DNA from: Muscardinus avellanarius
Taxonomy: Eukaryota; Chordata; Mammalia; Rodentia; Gliridae
NCBI GenBank assembly: GCA_963383645.1
Contig: OY726573.1
Coordinates: 17,941,658 to 18,005,657 of the forward strand
DNA: 64,000 nt
Direction of reading: 5' to 3'
A program made the position numbers and the translations under genes. The notes under the pieces are model-generated. The model searched no databases. It was not told the origin of the DNA and saw only the letters and a list, made by a program, of their open reading frames with translations. Shown one piece after another: positions 48,133 to 58,697 of this stretch (position 1 is its first letter; every line of letters starts with the position of its first letter).

Positions 48133-48661
48133 TGTTAATGCTCAGCAGACTTAACACTCTTTCCTCTTTTCCTTTATACCTTGCAAATTTTACCTCCTTC
48201 AGAGTACCAAGTTATATTTTGTTGTAATTTTCTTACCTACTAGTGGCTCCCTTCCCAGGACATGGTATTACCTCTGGTGAACACTCCTTGTCTCCTCCTG
48301 ATGCCTTCTCTTGGTCTGCCCTCTGGATACCCCTCCAGGCTTGAGCCAGGCCGAAGGGCTTCCTCCCTCAGCCGTGTTCTCTTGGCACACTGAATGCCCA
48401 CAGAGACAGACTGTCGGCTTGTTTCCCCAAAACTGAACTGTGGAGTCTGGGATAGGAGTCAGGCCTCATGTCTCCATGATCCTAGCATTTACACCTCACA
48501 ATCGCATCCTCTTACGTAGCAGCTCTGGGGAAGTGTCCGTAGCTCTTGCTGTCTCTCTTTGAAGCGACGACTCTGGTGAGTGATCGGGGCACTGATCTGA
48601 GCTAAACCAGAGCCGAGGGGCAGGGCCACCTGCACCACTCACCTCACCCTTCTTTCCCCAG

Positions 48662-48763
48662 GTGCAGTTAGAGCGGATCCGGCAAGCTGACTCCTTGGAG
48701 AGGATCCGGGCAATTCTGAACGATACCAAACTGACAGACATTAACCAGCTCCCTGAGACATGA
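48662..48763 (+). CDS. RABEP1: RABEP1 last coding exon, about residues 830-862 and stop
   Basis: After acceptor TCTTTCCCCAG come 33 codons and TGA at 48761-48763. The protein ends KLTDINQLPET. VQLERIRQADSLERIRAILN is the end of the Rab5-binding coiled coil. The ending matches the known rabaptin-5 C terminus, which fixes the residue numbering used here. Confidence 0.97.
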   Translation: MQLERIRQADSLERIRAILNDTKLTDINQLPET

Positions 48764-51398
48764 CACCCGGCAGCAGGATTCTTGCCTGCACTCTGGGATT
48801 TTTAACTCATCTTTAGAGCAACATTAATTATTATTTAACTCTTAACTGAGAAGCAGAAGTCACAACAAAAGGAAGACTGGAGAAACGCTTAATTCTAGTG
48901 GGAGAAGACTGCGGCACAGGGGCAGCCACGGCCACCGTGATTTGCAGCCAAGACCTTTCACCTGGAACACTAACAGATTCCGGCCTCGATCCCAACAGGT
49001 GTGGGATCGTATTTGGTGATAGAAAAAGTGCTGTTTCATCGCCTGCTTTCTCCAACATAGATTTCCAGATACATTTCCTTACCCTAAAGCAGTTTTCCAG
49101 TAGTGTTTGGAATTACATTTTCTGTTCATAGATAGTGGGAAAGGGAAATTTCTGTTATTTAGAGCTCATCAGTAACAGTATTCAGCTGACAGGTGTAGTA
49201 TGCTGTATGAATATTTTATATTAAAATATGAAGACGAGAGCAGGCCATTGGCTACTGACTGTATTTCCCTTGCTCAGTGCATTTTCTTTCTTTCTAACCT
49301 TTTTATCTTACATTGGAGGACCTTAAATGCTACTGAAACTTGCCTAAGAAGCATAAGGCTGGCAAGCAAAAACACATTCAAGAATAGATTAAGGGAATTT
49401 GAACACTTGGCTGAGGACATTTATATAATGGAAGTTGAGTTTAAAGGAAAAGCACAAGAAACTTTGCAAGCACTTTTTCTTTCTACCTGGGACCTGTGTG
49501 GACCCTAGGAGGCACTAGGGCAAAGGTGAACTGGCATCGCCTACTCTTTCCAAGTGTTTAGTTCTTGGATCAGTGGGAAAAATAAAACAAGCTATATCTG
49601 ACAGCTAGTATACATTTTATATCTGCTTATTTTCAAATTGAACTCCATGTTTCAAAAGTGTTAAATATAGAAATGGTAGTAGTGAGGTTTGACAGGTATT
49701 TTCTTTTATAATAGACTGGAGTGTGAGTGGCAGTGCTCACAGTGAAGTTGGGGAAAGCCAGTTAGTACTTTGATCAGCTTGGAAGTCTGCATTGTCATTT
49801 TCTAGGTGAGATTCCGTGCCTCTGTGGAAAGCCTCGGTGGAACAGGGTGTCTTGGCCACGTCTTTGTGAAGCATTGCAGAGAACGGATGCGTGTTCAGGA
49901 TTTACCTGCCGCAGGGCTGTCCCAGAGTAGCCAGCCAGTGGAAGGCTCAAAAGTAAAACTTGTTTTCAAGTAAATTTTGTAGTGGTGATATAACAGTGGG
50001 GTACCTGAGGGGACTTTAGGAACTTAGCGAACTAAGTAGATTTTTTTGGTTCACTTAAAACCACCATAGACCTGTAGTTTAAGTGAACTGTCTTTGTTAC
50101 AAGTCATTATGGACTTACTCTAAAGATCTTTCTTCCACAGGACAAATGATAAGGACTACGTTGCCTTGTCCCATGGCTTATTTTTGTAATCCTGCATTCA
50201 TGATTATGAACTCAAAAGTAAATACTAATTATGGAAATAATGCTCAAGGCTTGCCATGCATGAAGCTTTTTAATTGATTTAAAGTCCCTTTATATAAAGT
50301 GCTACTTGTTTTAAAGGAAACATCCTCATTGAGTTTTGGGGAATCTTAATTAATTGTAGAACATGACTCAATTATATAAGCTTACAACTACTCCCTTGAA
50401 TAGGCCCCAAGCTAATTTGTTTCAGATTAATAAGGTTAGTGCTATAAATGATGGGTAATTCATACTCTCGAAATTTATCATTCCCAGTTAATTCTTCTGC
50501 TGAGACTGTACTATACAGATATTTTTCTCCAGAAGATGAGTTTTGGGGCAATAAAGTCATCACGATTTAGGGAAGTGTTTATGTACCATGGCAGATGCAC
50601 ACTGTTAGAAGCCACTCACCTGAGAAAAATACCCTAGAAAAGTACAACTCAGAATCTGTCTTATTTGTCTGAAACAAACTGCTGTGACAATATTCAGGTA
50701 GGAAACAATTCTTTAAAAATGGGTTTTCTACATAAAGGGGATCTGATTTAGAAGATGGACAAAAGATGAGTTGGGGTTCACAAGTGTTCCTGTGCTTGTA
50801 TTCAGTCTACACACCTGTTCTCTGGCATGTCTAACCTGAGTTACCTCTTACCTGTAATGTACCTTACCATGTGGCTTTTAATTTGGCAGCCACTCAGCCA
50901 TTTCTAGGCAGGTATGATACTACCTTTCAGAACTCACATTGGCCCGTATAAAGACTTAAAGCTAACAAGACAAAATCAAATACTGCATACTAAGATATTT
51001 CTTCCTCCCTTTAAGGTGCTAAAATGTGCACCTTTTACCCACTTAGACAGCACAGCCAAGCTCAGTTCTGAAAGGCAACAATGCCTGTGAGGAAGTGGAC
51101 TGGAGGCAGCCTTTGCACTCGTGCGTCTTAAGCTCTGCTCTGACAGACTGCAGGTGTGACTGTTAACTGTACTCAAGGTGTGTCCACAGAAAGTGTTCAA
51201 ATTAAAAAAGCTGCTGCCCAGGAGACTGTGTGGCTTTTTCCTTGTGAATCCTGGGGTTCTGACTCCCACCAGTTTGGCTAGCTTAAACATGGAGACGTGG
51301 CACTTTGCAACTGAAAGTCTGTACCAGGTGGTGGTTTTGTTCAATAATGGCCCCTTCTGGAATACAACTATAGACTTTATAAACCACACTGCAACTTA

Positions 51399-51404
51399 AA
51401 TAAA
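51399..51404 (+). terminator. RABEP1: RABEP1 distal poly(A) signal AATAAA
   Basis: The hexamer AATAAA lies at the end of the repeat-free 3'UTR. A second + strand copy lies at 51419-51424. Cleavage would be expected 10-30 bp downstream of whichever is used. A NUP88 signal on the other strand lies between them. Confidence 0.65.
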
Positions 51405-51408
51405 AACA

Positions 51409-51414
51409 TTTATT
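51409..51414 (-). terminator. NUP88: NUP88 poly(A) signal AATAAA (minus strand)
   Basis: TTTATT on the + strand is AATAAA on the minus strand, 137 bp beyond the NUP88 stop codon. It is the first such hexamer on that strand after the stop. Cleavage would fall near 51380-51400, inside the RABEP1 3'UTR. Confidence 0.65.
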
Positions 51415-51550
51415 CAGTAATAAAACAGTATTAAAAATAATGAACAACCACACCAATTTAATCCAAAATGTCTTTTTATAAATCAGTATGTTTACAATGA
51501 GCATAAACATTTGGCTGTGTTAACCTCAGATGTGACCGGTCCCGACGGTG

Positions 51551-51614
51551 TCAGAAGTTGACATGATTGCGGATATCATTTATTTGCTTCACCATTTCTC
51601 TGATGTGTTCACCC
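51551..51614 (-). CDS. NUP88: NUP88 last coding exon, about residues 722-741 and stop
   Basis: On the minus strand, acceptor TGATTTTACAG is followed by one base completing a Glu codon, then GEHIREMVKQINDIRNHVNF and TGA. This is the recognised C terminus of NUP88 and sets the numbering of the other exons. It is the end of the C-terminal coiled coil. Confidence 0.96.
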
Positions 51615-52076
51615 CTGTAAAATCAGAGTCACTCATTCTGACTTGATGAATACGTTATTAGTACAGAGTTGTAAACATTTAAACCAGTAATGCTGAAATA
51701 TCTAAACTGTTCTGCTTTAAATTACATCTTGAAGTTTCATATGGATGGCAATAGTGCTGACTCATTGAAGGCAGCACCCTGTGGTTCAACTACTGGAATG
51801 TTTTCGGTGTGGTGCTAGGGATCCAACACCAAGACCTTCTAGTCAACATCACTGAGTGCACTTCTAGCTCCAGAAAGTACTTGTGAATGTATGCACTAAG
51901 AAATAACTGAGCACACAACAAAATCATGTTATAGGAAACCATCACTCTCCATCCATCCTCCTACCACTTTCATTTCTTAAGATTGAGCACACTTTATCTG
52001 GACAGAGAGGTTGATTTTGGCCTAGTGCAAAGAAAACCTATCTTGCCAAAATAGCCGACTGGGAGCATTTACTTAC

Positions 52077-52195
52077 TCCTCTTTCAGGATGGACTGGATG
52101 CATTTCCGCTGGTAGGCACTGAGAGAGATGCTGGGTTTCTGAGGACTTGGCACTTTTTCCATCTTTCGCTGCTGATAGTCTTTTTTCAGAGTAAC
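52077..52195 (-). CDS. NUP88: NUP88 coding exon, about residues 682-721
   Basis: The exon starts in phase after TTAAG and ends two bases into a Glu codon before GTAAGT. It starts [15 protein letters not shown] and later reads [15 protein letters not shown]. It sits in the coiled-coil tail that contacts NUP214 and NUP62. It is too short and too interrupted to appear as a long open frame; it was found by splice sites and protein continuity. Confidence 0.94.
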
Positions 52196-52254
52196 CTTAA
52201 GTATCAAACAGAACACAGATCTGTGTTGGCTCTGCTTTGCCACAAATTTCTTAT

Positions 52255-53275
52255 TTATAGTACTGGGGACGGAACTAAGGGGTGTTATACTTCCAAGCTA
52301 CGCTCCCAGCCCGATTTTTATTCTTTTTTTTGTGTGTGTGGGTCTGGGGATGGAGCCCAGGGGGGCATTTGACCTCCAAGCTACACCCCCTGCCCTATTT
52401 TTTATTTTTTACTCTTGAAATAGGGTCTCACTGAGTTGCAGGGGGCCTAAGTAGTAGCTGAGGCTGTCCGTGAATCACGATCCTCCAGTCTCAGCCTCCC
52501 GAATGCTGGGATTACAAGCGTGCACCACCACACCCGGCTCCTTTTTAAAAAACAAAAACAAAAACAAAAACAAAAAACAGGGTCTCACAGCCGGGCGTGG
52601 TGGTGTACGCTTGTAATCCCTGCGCTTGGGAGGCTGAGACAGGAGGATCGCACAGGTTTGAAGCCAGCCTCAGCTACTTAGTGAGACTCTCAGCAACTTA
52701 GTGAGACCCTGTTTCCAAATAAAATATAAAAAATAGGTCTGGGAGTATTGCCCGGAGGTAGAAAGCTTCTGGGTTCCACCCCAGTACCACCACCCAAAAA
52801 AAAAAAAAGGTCTCACTAAGTAGCTGAGGCTGGCTGCGAACCTGGATCCTGGATCCTCCTGTCTCAGCCTCCCAAATGGTGGGATTACAGGTGTGCCCCA
52901 CAGCGCCCAGCTGAGAGAACGCTTTACATATAAAGCCGTAGCACACTGCCAGAACTCGATGATTACAAATGTGTCACCACGCCTAGCTTTCATCCCACTT
53001 CATTTCAGCCTCACAAGTATTGGGATTACAGATACTATACACCCAGCTATAATTCATTCTTATTTTAAAAATTTTTTATTTTTTTGTACTGGGGATTGAA
53101 CCCAGGGGTATTTTACCTTGAGGTATACACCTCCAGCCTTATATTTTTCAAACAGGGTCTCGCTAGGTTGGCGAGAGTCTCACTACTTGCTGAGATTGTC
53201 CTTGAACCTGCAATCCTCCTGTCTCAGTCTCCCAAATACTGGGATTACAAGCTTATGCCACCATACCTGGCTTTA
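52255..53275. mobile_element. SINE mosaic in NUP88 intron
   Basis: Inverted ID half 52255-52320; inverted copy 52330-52540; forward copy 52591-52800; inverted left part 52808-52915; inverted remnant about 53000-53050; inverted copy 53080-53275. Inverted and forward copies alternate, so the intron RNA could fold into long hairpins. It lies between the NUP88 exons at 52195 and 53343. Confidence 0.75.
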
Positions 53276-53342
53276 TAAAAGTATTTTCTATAGAACAAGT
53301 GCTTAAAAATACTGGACTGAGGCACTTTGCATCAATTCCTAC

Positions 53343-53469
53343 CTGTTTGATGGCATTGCCCAAATGTCGAAGTTGATCGGGTATCAGCTGTAATTCTTTC
53401 TTCATGTCTCTCTCACTATCAGAGAGAACTGGGAGCTGAGAGTGGAAACTGTGAAGTACTTTTTTCATC
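53343..53469 (-). CDS. NUP88: NUP88 coding exon, about residues 640-681
   Basis: After acceptor TTATCTAAAG, one base completes Arg, then 42 codons from [20 protein letters not shown] to [10 protein letters not shown], then donor [26 protein letters not shown] has coiled-coil periodicity. The first ATG here is internal, not a start. Confidence 0.95.
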
Positions 53470-53744
53470 CTTTAGATAAGGTAAGCAAACATCTCAGCTT
53501 AAGATCTCTGCTCATTAGGAGAAATATAATCATCAACAAAGCTCATGAATCTGCTTTCTGGGAAGGAGGCCTCCAGGATGGGTTGGGGGACAGGGTCATG
53601 TCTTCCCTAGCACACTGCAGAAGAGCAGGGGATCCACTCAGTTCTGAAGGTATGAGCACCTGCCAGGCTCTGTTTCCTTCACCGTTAGGATCTGAATACC
53701 GCTAATACCCTGGTAGAAAACTGCGTCTTACCTAGCCCACTGAC

Positions 53745-53825
53745 CTGTTCATGATATCTTCTTGTTTTTCTTTGGCTTCTTCATATTTGTCGGCTAATCG
53801 CTCGGCCATTTCCCGTAGACTCTTC
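53745..53825 (-). CDS. NUP88: NUP88 coding exon, about residues 613-638
   Basis: 81 bp: one base completing Arg, 26 codons ([20 protein letters not shown], then QEDIMN), and two bases of the next Arg, before donor GTCAGT; acceptor ACACCATCAG. It is highly charged coiled coil. The 81-bp length keeps the frame if it is skipped. Confidence 0.94.
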
Positions 53826-53950
53826 CTGATGGTGTAAGAAATAAGAGGCTCTGGGTCAGCTTTGTTGGAGCTTGGCGTGGCTCAGCATCCTAGGGTGAGG
53901 TGCAGCCCCACTGTTCCTGCCCGTTCCCTTCCCCGAGTTGTGACACTTAC

Positions 53951-54016
53951 CTCTCCTCTCGACAGTAACTGAGATCTTCCAGTTGTTTCTTTTTTTGGTC
54001 ACACAATAATTTGACC
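53951..54016 (-). CDS. NUP88: NUP88 short coding exon, about residues 591-611
   Basis: 66 bp after acceptor CTTTTTGCAG and before donor GTAAGT: one base, then 21 codons reading [20 protein letters not shown] and E, plus two bases. It lies only 125 bp from the next exon downstream and 72 bp from the one upstream, so the introns here are very small. Confidence 0.94.
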
Positions 54017-54088
54017 CTGCAAAAAGAAATCAAGTTTACTATTATACAGCAGCAGGTGGGGATCAATTATGAACTCACAACATCCTAC

Positions 54089-54214
54089 CTCCGCTGGATT
54101 TCTTCCTTCGCCAGGTCCTGCTTAAGAATGTACTGTTCTCTGAACACCTGGGTGGCTCTGCTGATGAGCTGAAGACATTCTTCAGGAGGAGGGGCCAAAT
54201 CCTTTTCAGATGAT
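54089..54214 (-). CDS. NUP88: NUP88 coding exon, about residues 549-589
   Basis: 126 bp after acceptor CTGTTTTGAAG and before donor GTAGGA. It reads [20 protein letters not shown], then [20 protein letters not shown] and R. It marks the change from the proline-containing linker (APPPEE) to the C-terminal coiled coil. Confidence 0.95.
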
Positions 54215-54463
54215 CTTCAAAACAGTTATTATTTTACTTAGCCAAGTAAAACTGTTAGAACCACGTCATAGCTGCCTTTTCCTTCTTTTTAGTCCTTTCT
54301 TTCTGTTCACTTTTATGCCACTTCTCTCCCCCCCACTCACTAGCCAATTAGATCTTCCGATGCCACCACAGTAAAAAGTACATGAAACAGCAGAGGACAG
54401 AAAGGATGAACAATAATTCTGAAAAAAACTATTTAGAAAACCTATATGCCCAAGATTCCATAC

Positions 54464-54622
54464 TTCAGAAATGCTGGATTGGCAGCACTACGTTGCAAAA
54501 TGCTCCTAATATGCTTTTCAAAGGAATCTGGAGTTTCGGCCAGAATACGGAGAGGAGACTCCGTCACTTCAACATCATCTCGGGTACAGAGCAAGGGAGG
54601 AGACGCTGGATGGACGGTACTT
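54464..54622 (-). CDS. NUP88: NUP88 coding exon, about residues 496-547
   Basis: 159 bp after acceptor TTTATTTTTCAG and before donor GTATGG. It reads [20 protein letters not shown] and continues through [20 protein letters not shown] to ANPAFLK. It follows the propeller region and leads to the coiled coil. The + strand open frames over it are antisense shadows. Confidence 0.95.
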
Positions 54623-55620
54623 CTGAAAAATAAATGAATAAATCAATCCAAGTCTTGCAAAGAATTATTTATTACATTATAGAAAAAACAAGCCACGTTT
54701 ATCCAGAACCTGTGACAAACAAACAAAATGGTGTTACTCTATGAGAATATAGGTTTTCACCATTGAGAAGGTAACCTTTGGGAAGCTATCTCCTTACTCT
54801 ACCTGTTTCCATTTGTGAAAGCATTTTGGACTCTGCCCCTTCAAATGCTTTTTGTAAAGATCAAGGTGACATAAAATATAAATTCATCATGAACCCTTTT
54901 CCCAAAGGACTTGAAAGCCCATTTATTGTTTTTTTGGTTGTTAAAGCCACAAATACAAATAAATCAACCCATTCTTGGGTACAGACTTTATCAAAACTAA
55001 TAATTAGCTAACTACTATATGCCATATTTGATTCTATATAACTTTATTCCTAAAATTGTACCCACTCAAGTGCAAGTATCTACAAAGAAAATTTCAGAAA
55101 GAGCTTGAGACTACAAACTGTGGCACCATGGTAAGGACTTTGAAGGCTGAAGTTCAAATTTGGAAAGTTTGTTAAGTAGTAACATAACTTTATAAACCTG
55201 TATTTTAGGGGAGTTGGCAGAATTTGTATGATTTGAAGTAACCAGATAATTAAATAGCCCCTATCCTCTCCAATTTGGAAATTCATGTTTTTCCCAAACT
55301 AGGAAGACTAGGCTTTATTTTACTAAAGGCAATGTGGAATTTTTAAAAAATATAATGAGGCAGGTATTTTTTCCCAGTGATTTTATTACTTTGGTTTAAC
55401 CTTGCTAGTTTTGTGTCTTTTAGGAAAAGCAACATAAAATTTGTATTTGAAATCTACCCCCCCCCCCAGTAGAACGTGTCACTCTTTAAAGAGCGTAGGA
55501 AACCTAAGGACAATAAATTAATGCCAGCATTTTGCACTTAAGCATATATTTTGAATCAACACCAGGAGTGGGCGAGGGTATCATTAGTTTGATACTGATA
55601 ACTCAGTGAATTTGGGTTTT
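54623..55620. other. NUP88 intron, unique AT-rich sequence
   Basis: No repeat or exon recognised between the exon ending at 54622 and the dinucleotide repeat at 55629. A C run lies at 55457-55467. Confidence 0.5.
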
Positions 55621-55624
55621 GTTA

Positions 55625-56150
<526 letters not shown>

Positions 56151-56594
56151 ACAAACAGAAAGAGCATGGGCTTAGGAATAAACCAGCTCTCTTTTACTTG
56201 TAGCTTTGGCATTTATTTAAACCCTCAAGTCCTGGTTCTTCTACAAGATGGGGGTAAAAAAAACTACTCTTATGATTTCAGGAGACAATGCAGGCAATAA
56301 CTACTTTTGAGCCCAACACATGCCGAGTTTAATAACCATTAAATCTAATTCACATTAATAATAGAGTTCAGTATTGTGTTTCTTCTACACCTCAGAGAAG
56401 TTTTTTGGTTTTCAGCCAGTTGATGAAGATGCCAGAAACTATGTCTAAAAATCATTTAGCAATGACAAGGACCTTGGAAATAACTACCCTTTCAATCCTC
56501 AATGCAGAAGCCAAAGCATACACCAGGTATTTACAGCTTCAAATTGTTTGCATAACTGAAAAGAACTATGTACAGAATACAAAATGGGACGTAC

Positions 56595-56696
56595 AATAAA
56601 GGTCTTGTGAGGCATTCATAGGTGCTGGTGATGCAGATCATTGTGGGCCCAAGGATGTCAGGGACGATCCAGAATCCTCGAATTGGAGCTGGATGC
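56595..56696 (-). CDS. NUP88: NUP88 coding exon, about residues 462-494
   Basis: 102 bp after acceptor GTTTCTCCAG and before donor GTACGT. It reads [20 protein letters not shown] then [13 protein letters not shown]. Its hydrophobic beta-strand-like sequence fits the last part of the N-terminal beta-propeller. Both end phases match the neighbouring exons (Arg split at the start, Leu split at the end). Confidence 0.95.
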
Positions 56697-56734
56697 CTGG
56701 AGAAACACACATAATAGTTAAATTAAAAAGCAGC

Positions 56735-58690
56735 TAGCTGGGCGTGGCATCACACACTTGTAATCCCAGTACTTGGCGGGCTGAGACAGGAAGATCGCAG
56801 GCACACAGCCAGCCTCAGCTACCTAGTGAAGCCTTTCACAACTTAGTGAGACCTTGTTTCAAAATAAGGAATATAAAACAGGGCTGGGGGTGTCGCTTGG
56901 AGGTAGAATGCCTTGGGTTCCATCCCTAGTACTGCAAAAAAAATTAAAAAGCTGTAGATGAAATGAAACCAAGAACAAAGGTAAGACTGGTCAGTGGCCT
57001 TTTCAGGCCTGGGCTGATACACACCTAGGGTATACTATCTACCAGTGCAATGACCTCAAGGGTGGGGCCTGGACACTTGTAGTTCCCCTCATCAGTCTGA
57101 ACCAAGCTGCCACTATACAGTTTTGAGGCCATCTGCCAGTCACTAAGGACCACAGCTTCATACGGCTCACTGTAACCTCAGTGGTTACATGAATTTCGCT
57201 CTTTATGCATCTTTCTCAACTCACAGGGAAACCCCAGACATCTTTGTGTGCCTAGTCTAGTGCACAAGAGTTCAGAAATTTGAATGAATAGGACTTTAGA
57301 GTTCACGGTCAGTGAAACCCTGTATCTACGACAGGACTTCAGTTAATGTGCATCACACATCTTCCTCTACTTTTCCTTCCTACTTCATCTGAAGGAAATG
57401 AAAACTGGCCCTCAAATGGGAACTGTCTTCCCTGCCAACACACTCCACAACCATCCTCCATGTCCACAGCACGTTATATCCCTGAATGTATGCCACCTCC
57501 TATCACACCTGAAAACTGAACCCTTACCCTATTCTCATTTCCTTCCTTTAGAATAACTAAACAGTCAATAATACTAGCTCCCCTTCCATATCTCCCATTC
57601 ACCCTCTTTGGGAGAGGAGGAAATCTGGGTCTACAATATTAACATAAAATCTACATAAACAATATGCACATACACTATCCAACTAATGTCCAGGTTAAGC
57701 ATTAGAACCCCGTGGCCTCCGACAGCCCTGGAGACACTTTGGTCTGTCTTTCCCTCCCCACAGAGGTGAACACTGCTCCAGGCCTTTCACACCGTCACAC
57801 ACTTACTTGGCTTTAGTTTTCCAATCTATGAATTCATTTCTAAGCAAGACTTTATTTTTACCTGTTTTTGAAAGAGATATATTTTTCCCTGTCCACTTTT
57901 CAACCTGGTGAAGTTTGCTGTCCTGTCCTCCACCCCCACCCTACATGTTTTCCCTGGGGCTCCTGAATTGCCACATCTAGACCCTGTGTGCACACCATCT
58001 TGCTGTGCTCAGCTGACCCTGGCCTGCTGCGGCTCTTCCCGACACCCTTCCTCCAGCCGCCCCTTCCTTTCCTTTGGGAGCCCTTCACTAGGTTCCTTCC
58101 CACGTGGGACCCCGGGGCCTCCACTCCATGGTCATCTGCCTTTGCTCACTTCTCTCTTCTTAAGTTTCCTTGACTAATTACAGGCTCTTTACAGAGAAGC
58201 AACCCTTCACTGTACCATGGCTCCGAGGCTGACAACCCCCAACCCCCAACGGCCGATTCCACATCTCCACATGTTGTTGCCTAGTAGGTTCCTCTACTTG
58301 CCCTAGGCAGAGATTCCCAAGCGCACTAGCTCACCACCCTCTTTTTAGAAAAAAAATGACCCAGCATACCCCTGTGCAATTCCATCGCTCCCTTATTCAA
58401 CACTTCCCATTTGTACAGAGGCTACCATTACACCCCTGGATGGCTCCAGAATCCCCCCACACCCCCAGAAAATATGTATATAGTAACAAAAGCTCCAGAT
58501 GACCTCACTAACTCATCCTTTGTCTTCCAAAATCCATTTGTTCTCTTAATATCCCCATTTGTCTGAAGGGGACCATTCTACCCATTTGGCCCAAGAAGAA
58601 ACTTGGAGTCACCCAGGACACCTCCTGTTACAGCCTTTACAGCCTGAGGAGAAAGACAAGAGGCTAACAATATATTTTAGGAAACAAAAG
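56735..58690. other. NUP88 intron: one SINE then 1.7 kb unique
   Basis: A forward SINE lies at 56735-56945. From 56946 to 58690 I see no repeat or exon. The stretch 57880-58300 is C-rich and gives chance open frames on both strands. Confidence 0.6.
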
Positions 58691-58697
58691 CATTGCT

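Larger units (their letters stand above)
1..51424 (+). other. RABEP1: RABEP1 gene, 3' part (12 coding exons plus 3'UTR)
   Basis: This transcription unit encodes rabaptin-5, a coiled-coil effector of GTP-bound Rab5 and Rab4. It binds the Rab5 exchange factor Rabex-5 and supports endosome docking and fusion. Twelve exons on this strand join in frame to give about 600 residues that I recognise as rabaptin-5: linker region, GGA/AP-1 ear-binding motif, then the C-terminal coiled coils. All introns are GT-AG; the largest are 6742-17162 and 22672-36938. The window opens inside an intron, so roughly the first 262 codons, the promoter and the start codon are missing. I found no stop or frameshift in any exon. 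Identity is recalled from the known protein, not from a search. Confidence 0.95.
48764..51424 (+). other. RABEP1: RABEP1 3'UTR, about 2.7 kb
   Basis: The stretch from the RABEP1 stop to the convergent poly(A) zone holds no SINE or LINE, in sharp contrast to the introns on both sides; such repeat exclusion fits a transcribed, constrained UTR. Candidate poly(A) signals are AATAAA at 49581, 50550, 51399 and 51419, so shorter forms may exist. Open frames of 60-137 codons here show no recognisable protein and are chance. Confidence 0.8.
51385..51550 (-). other. NUP88: NUP88 3'UTR
   Basis: A short 3'UTR of about 165 bp runs from the TGA at 51551-51553 to a cleavage site inferred from the AATAAA at 51409-51414. 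It overlaps the last 30-40 bp of the RABEP1 3'UTR on the opposite strand. The exact end is an inference. Confidence 0.6.

Noticed and set aside
57900..58177. Pro/Ser-rich frames on both strands
   Set aside because: C-rich NUP88 intron; frames on both strands at the same place indicate composition, not coding.
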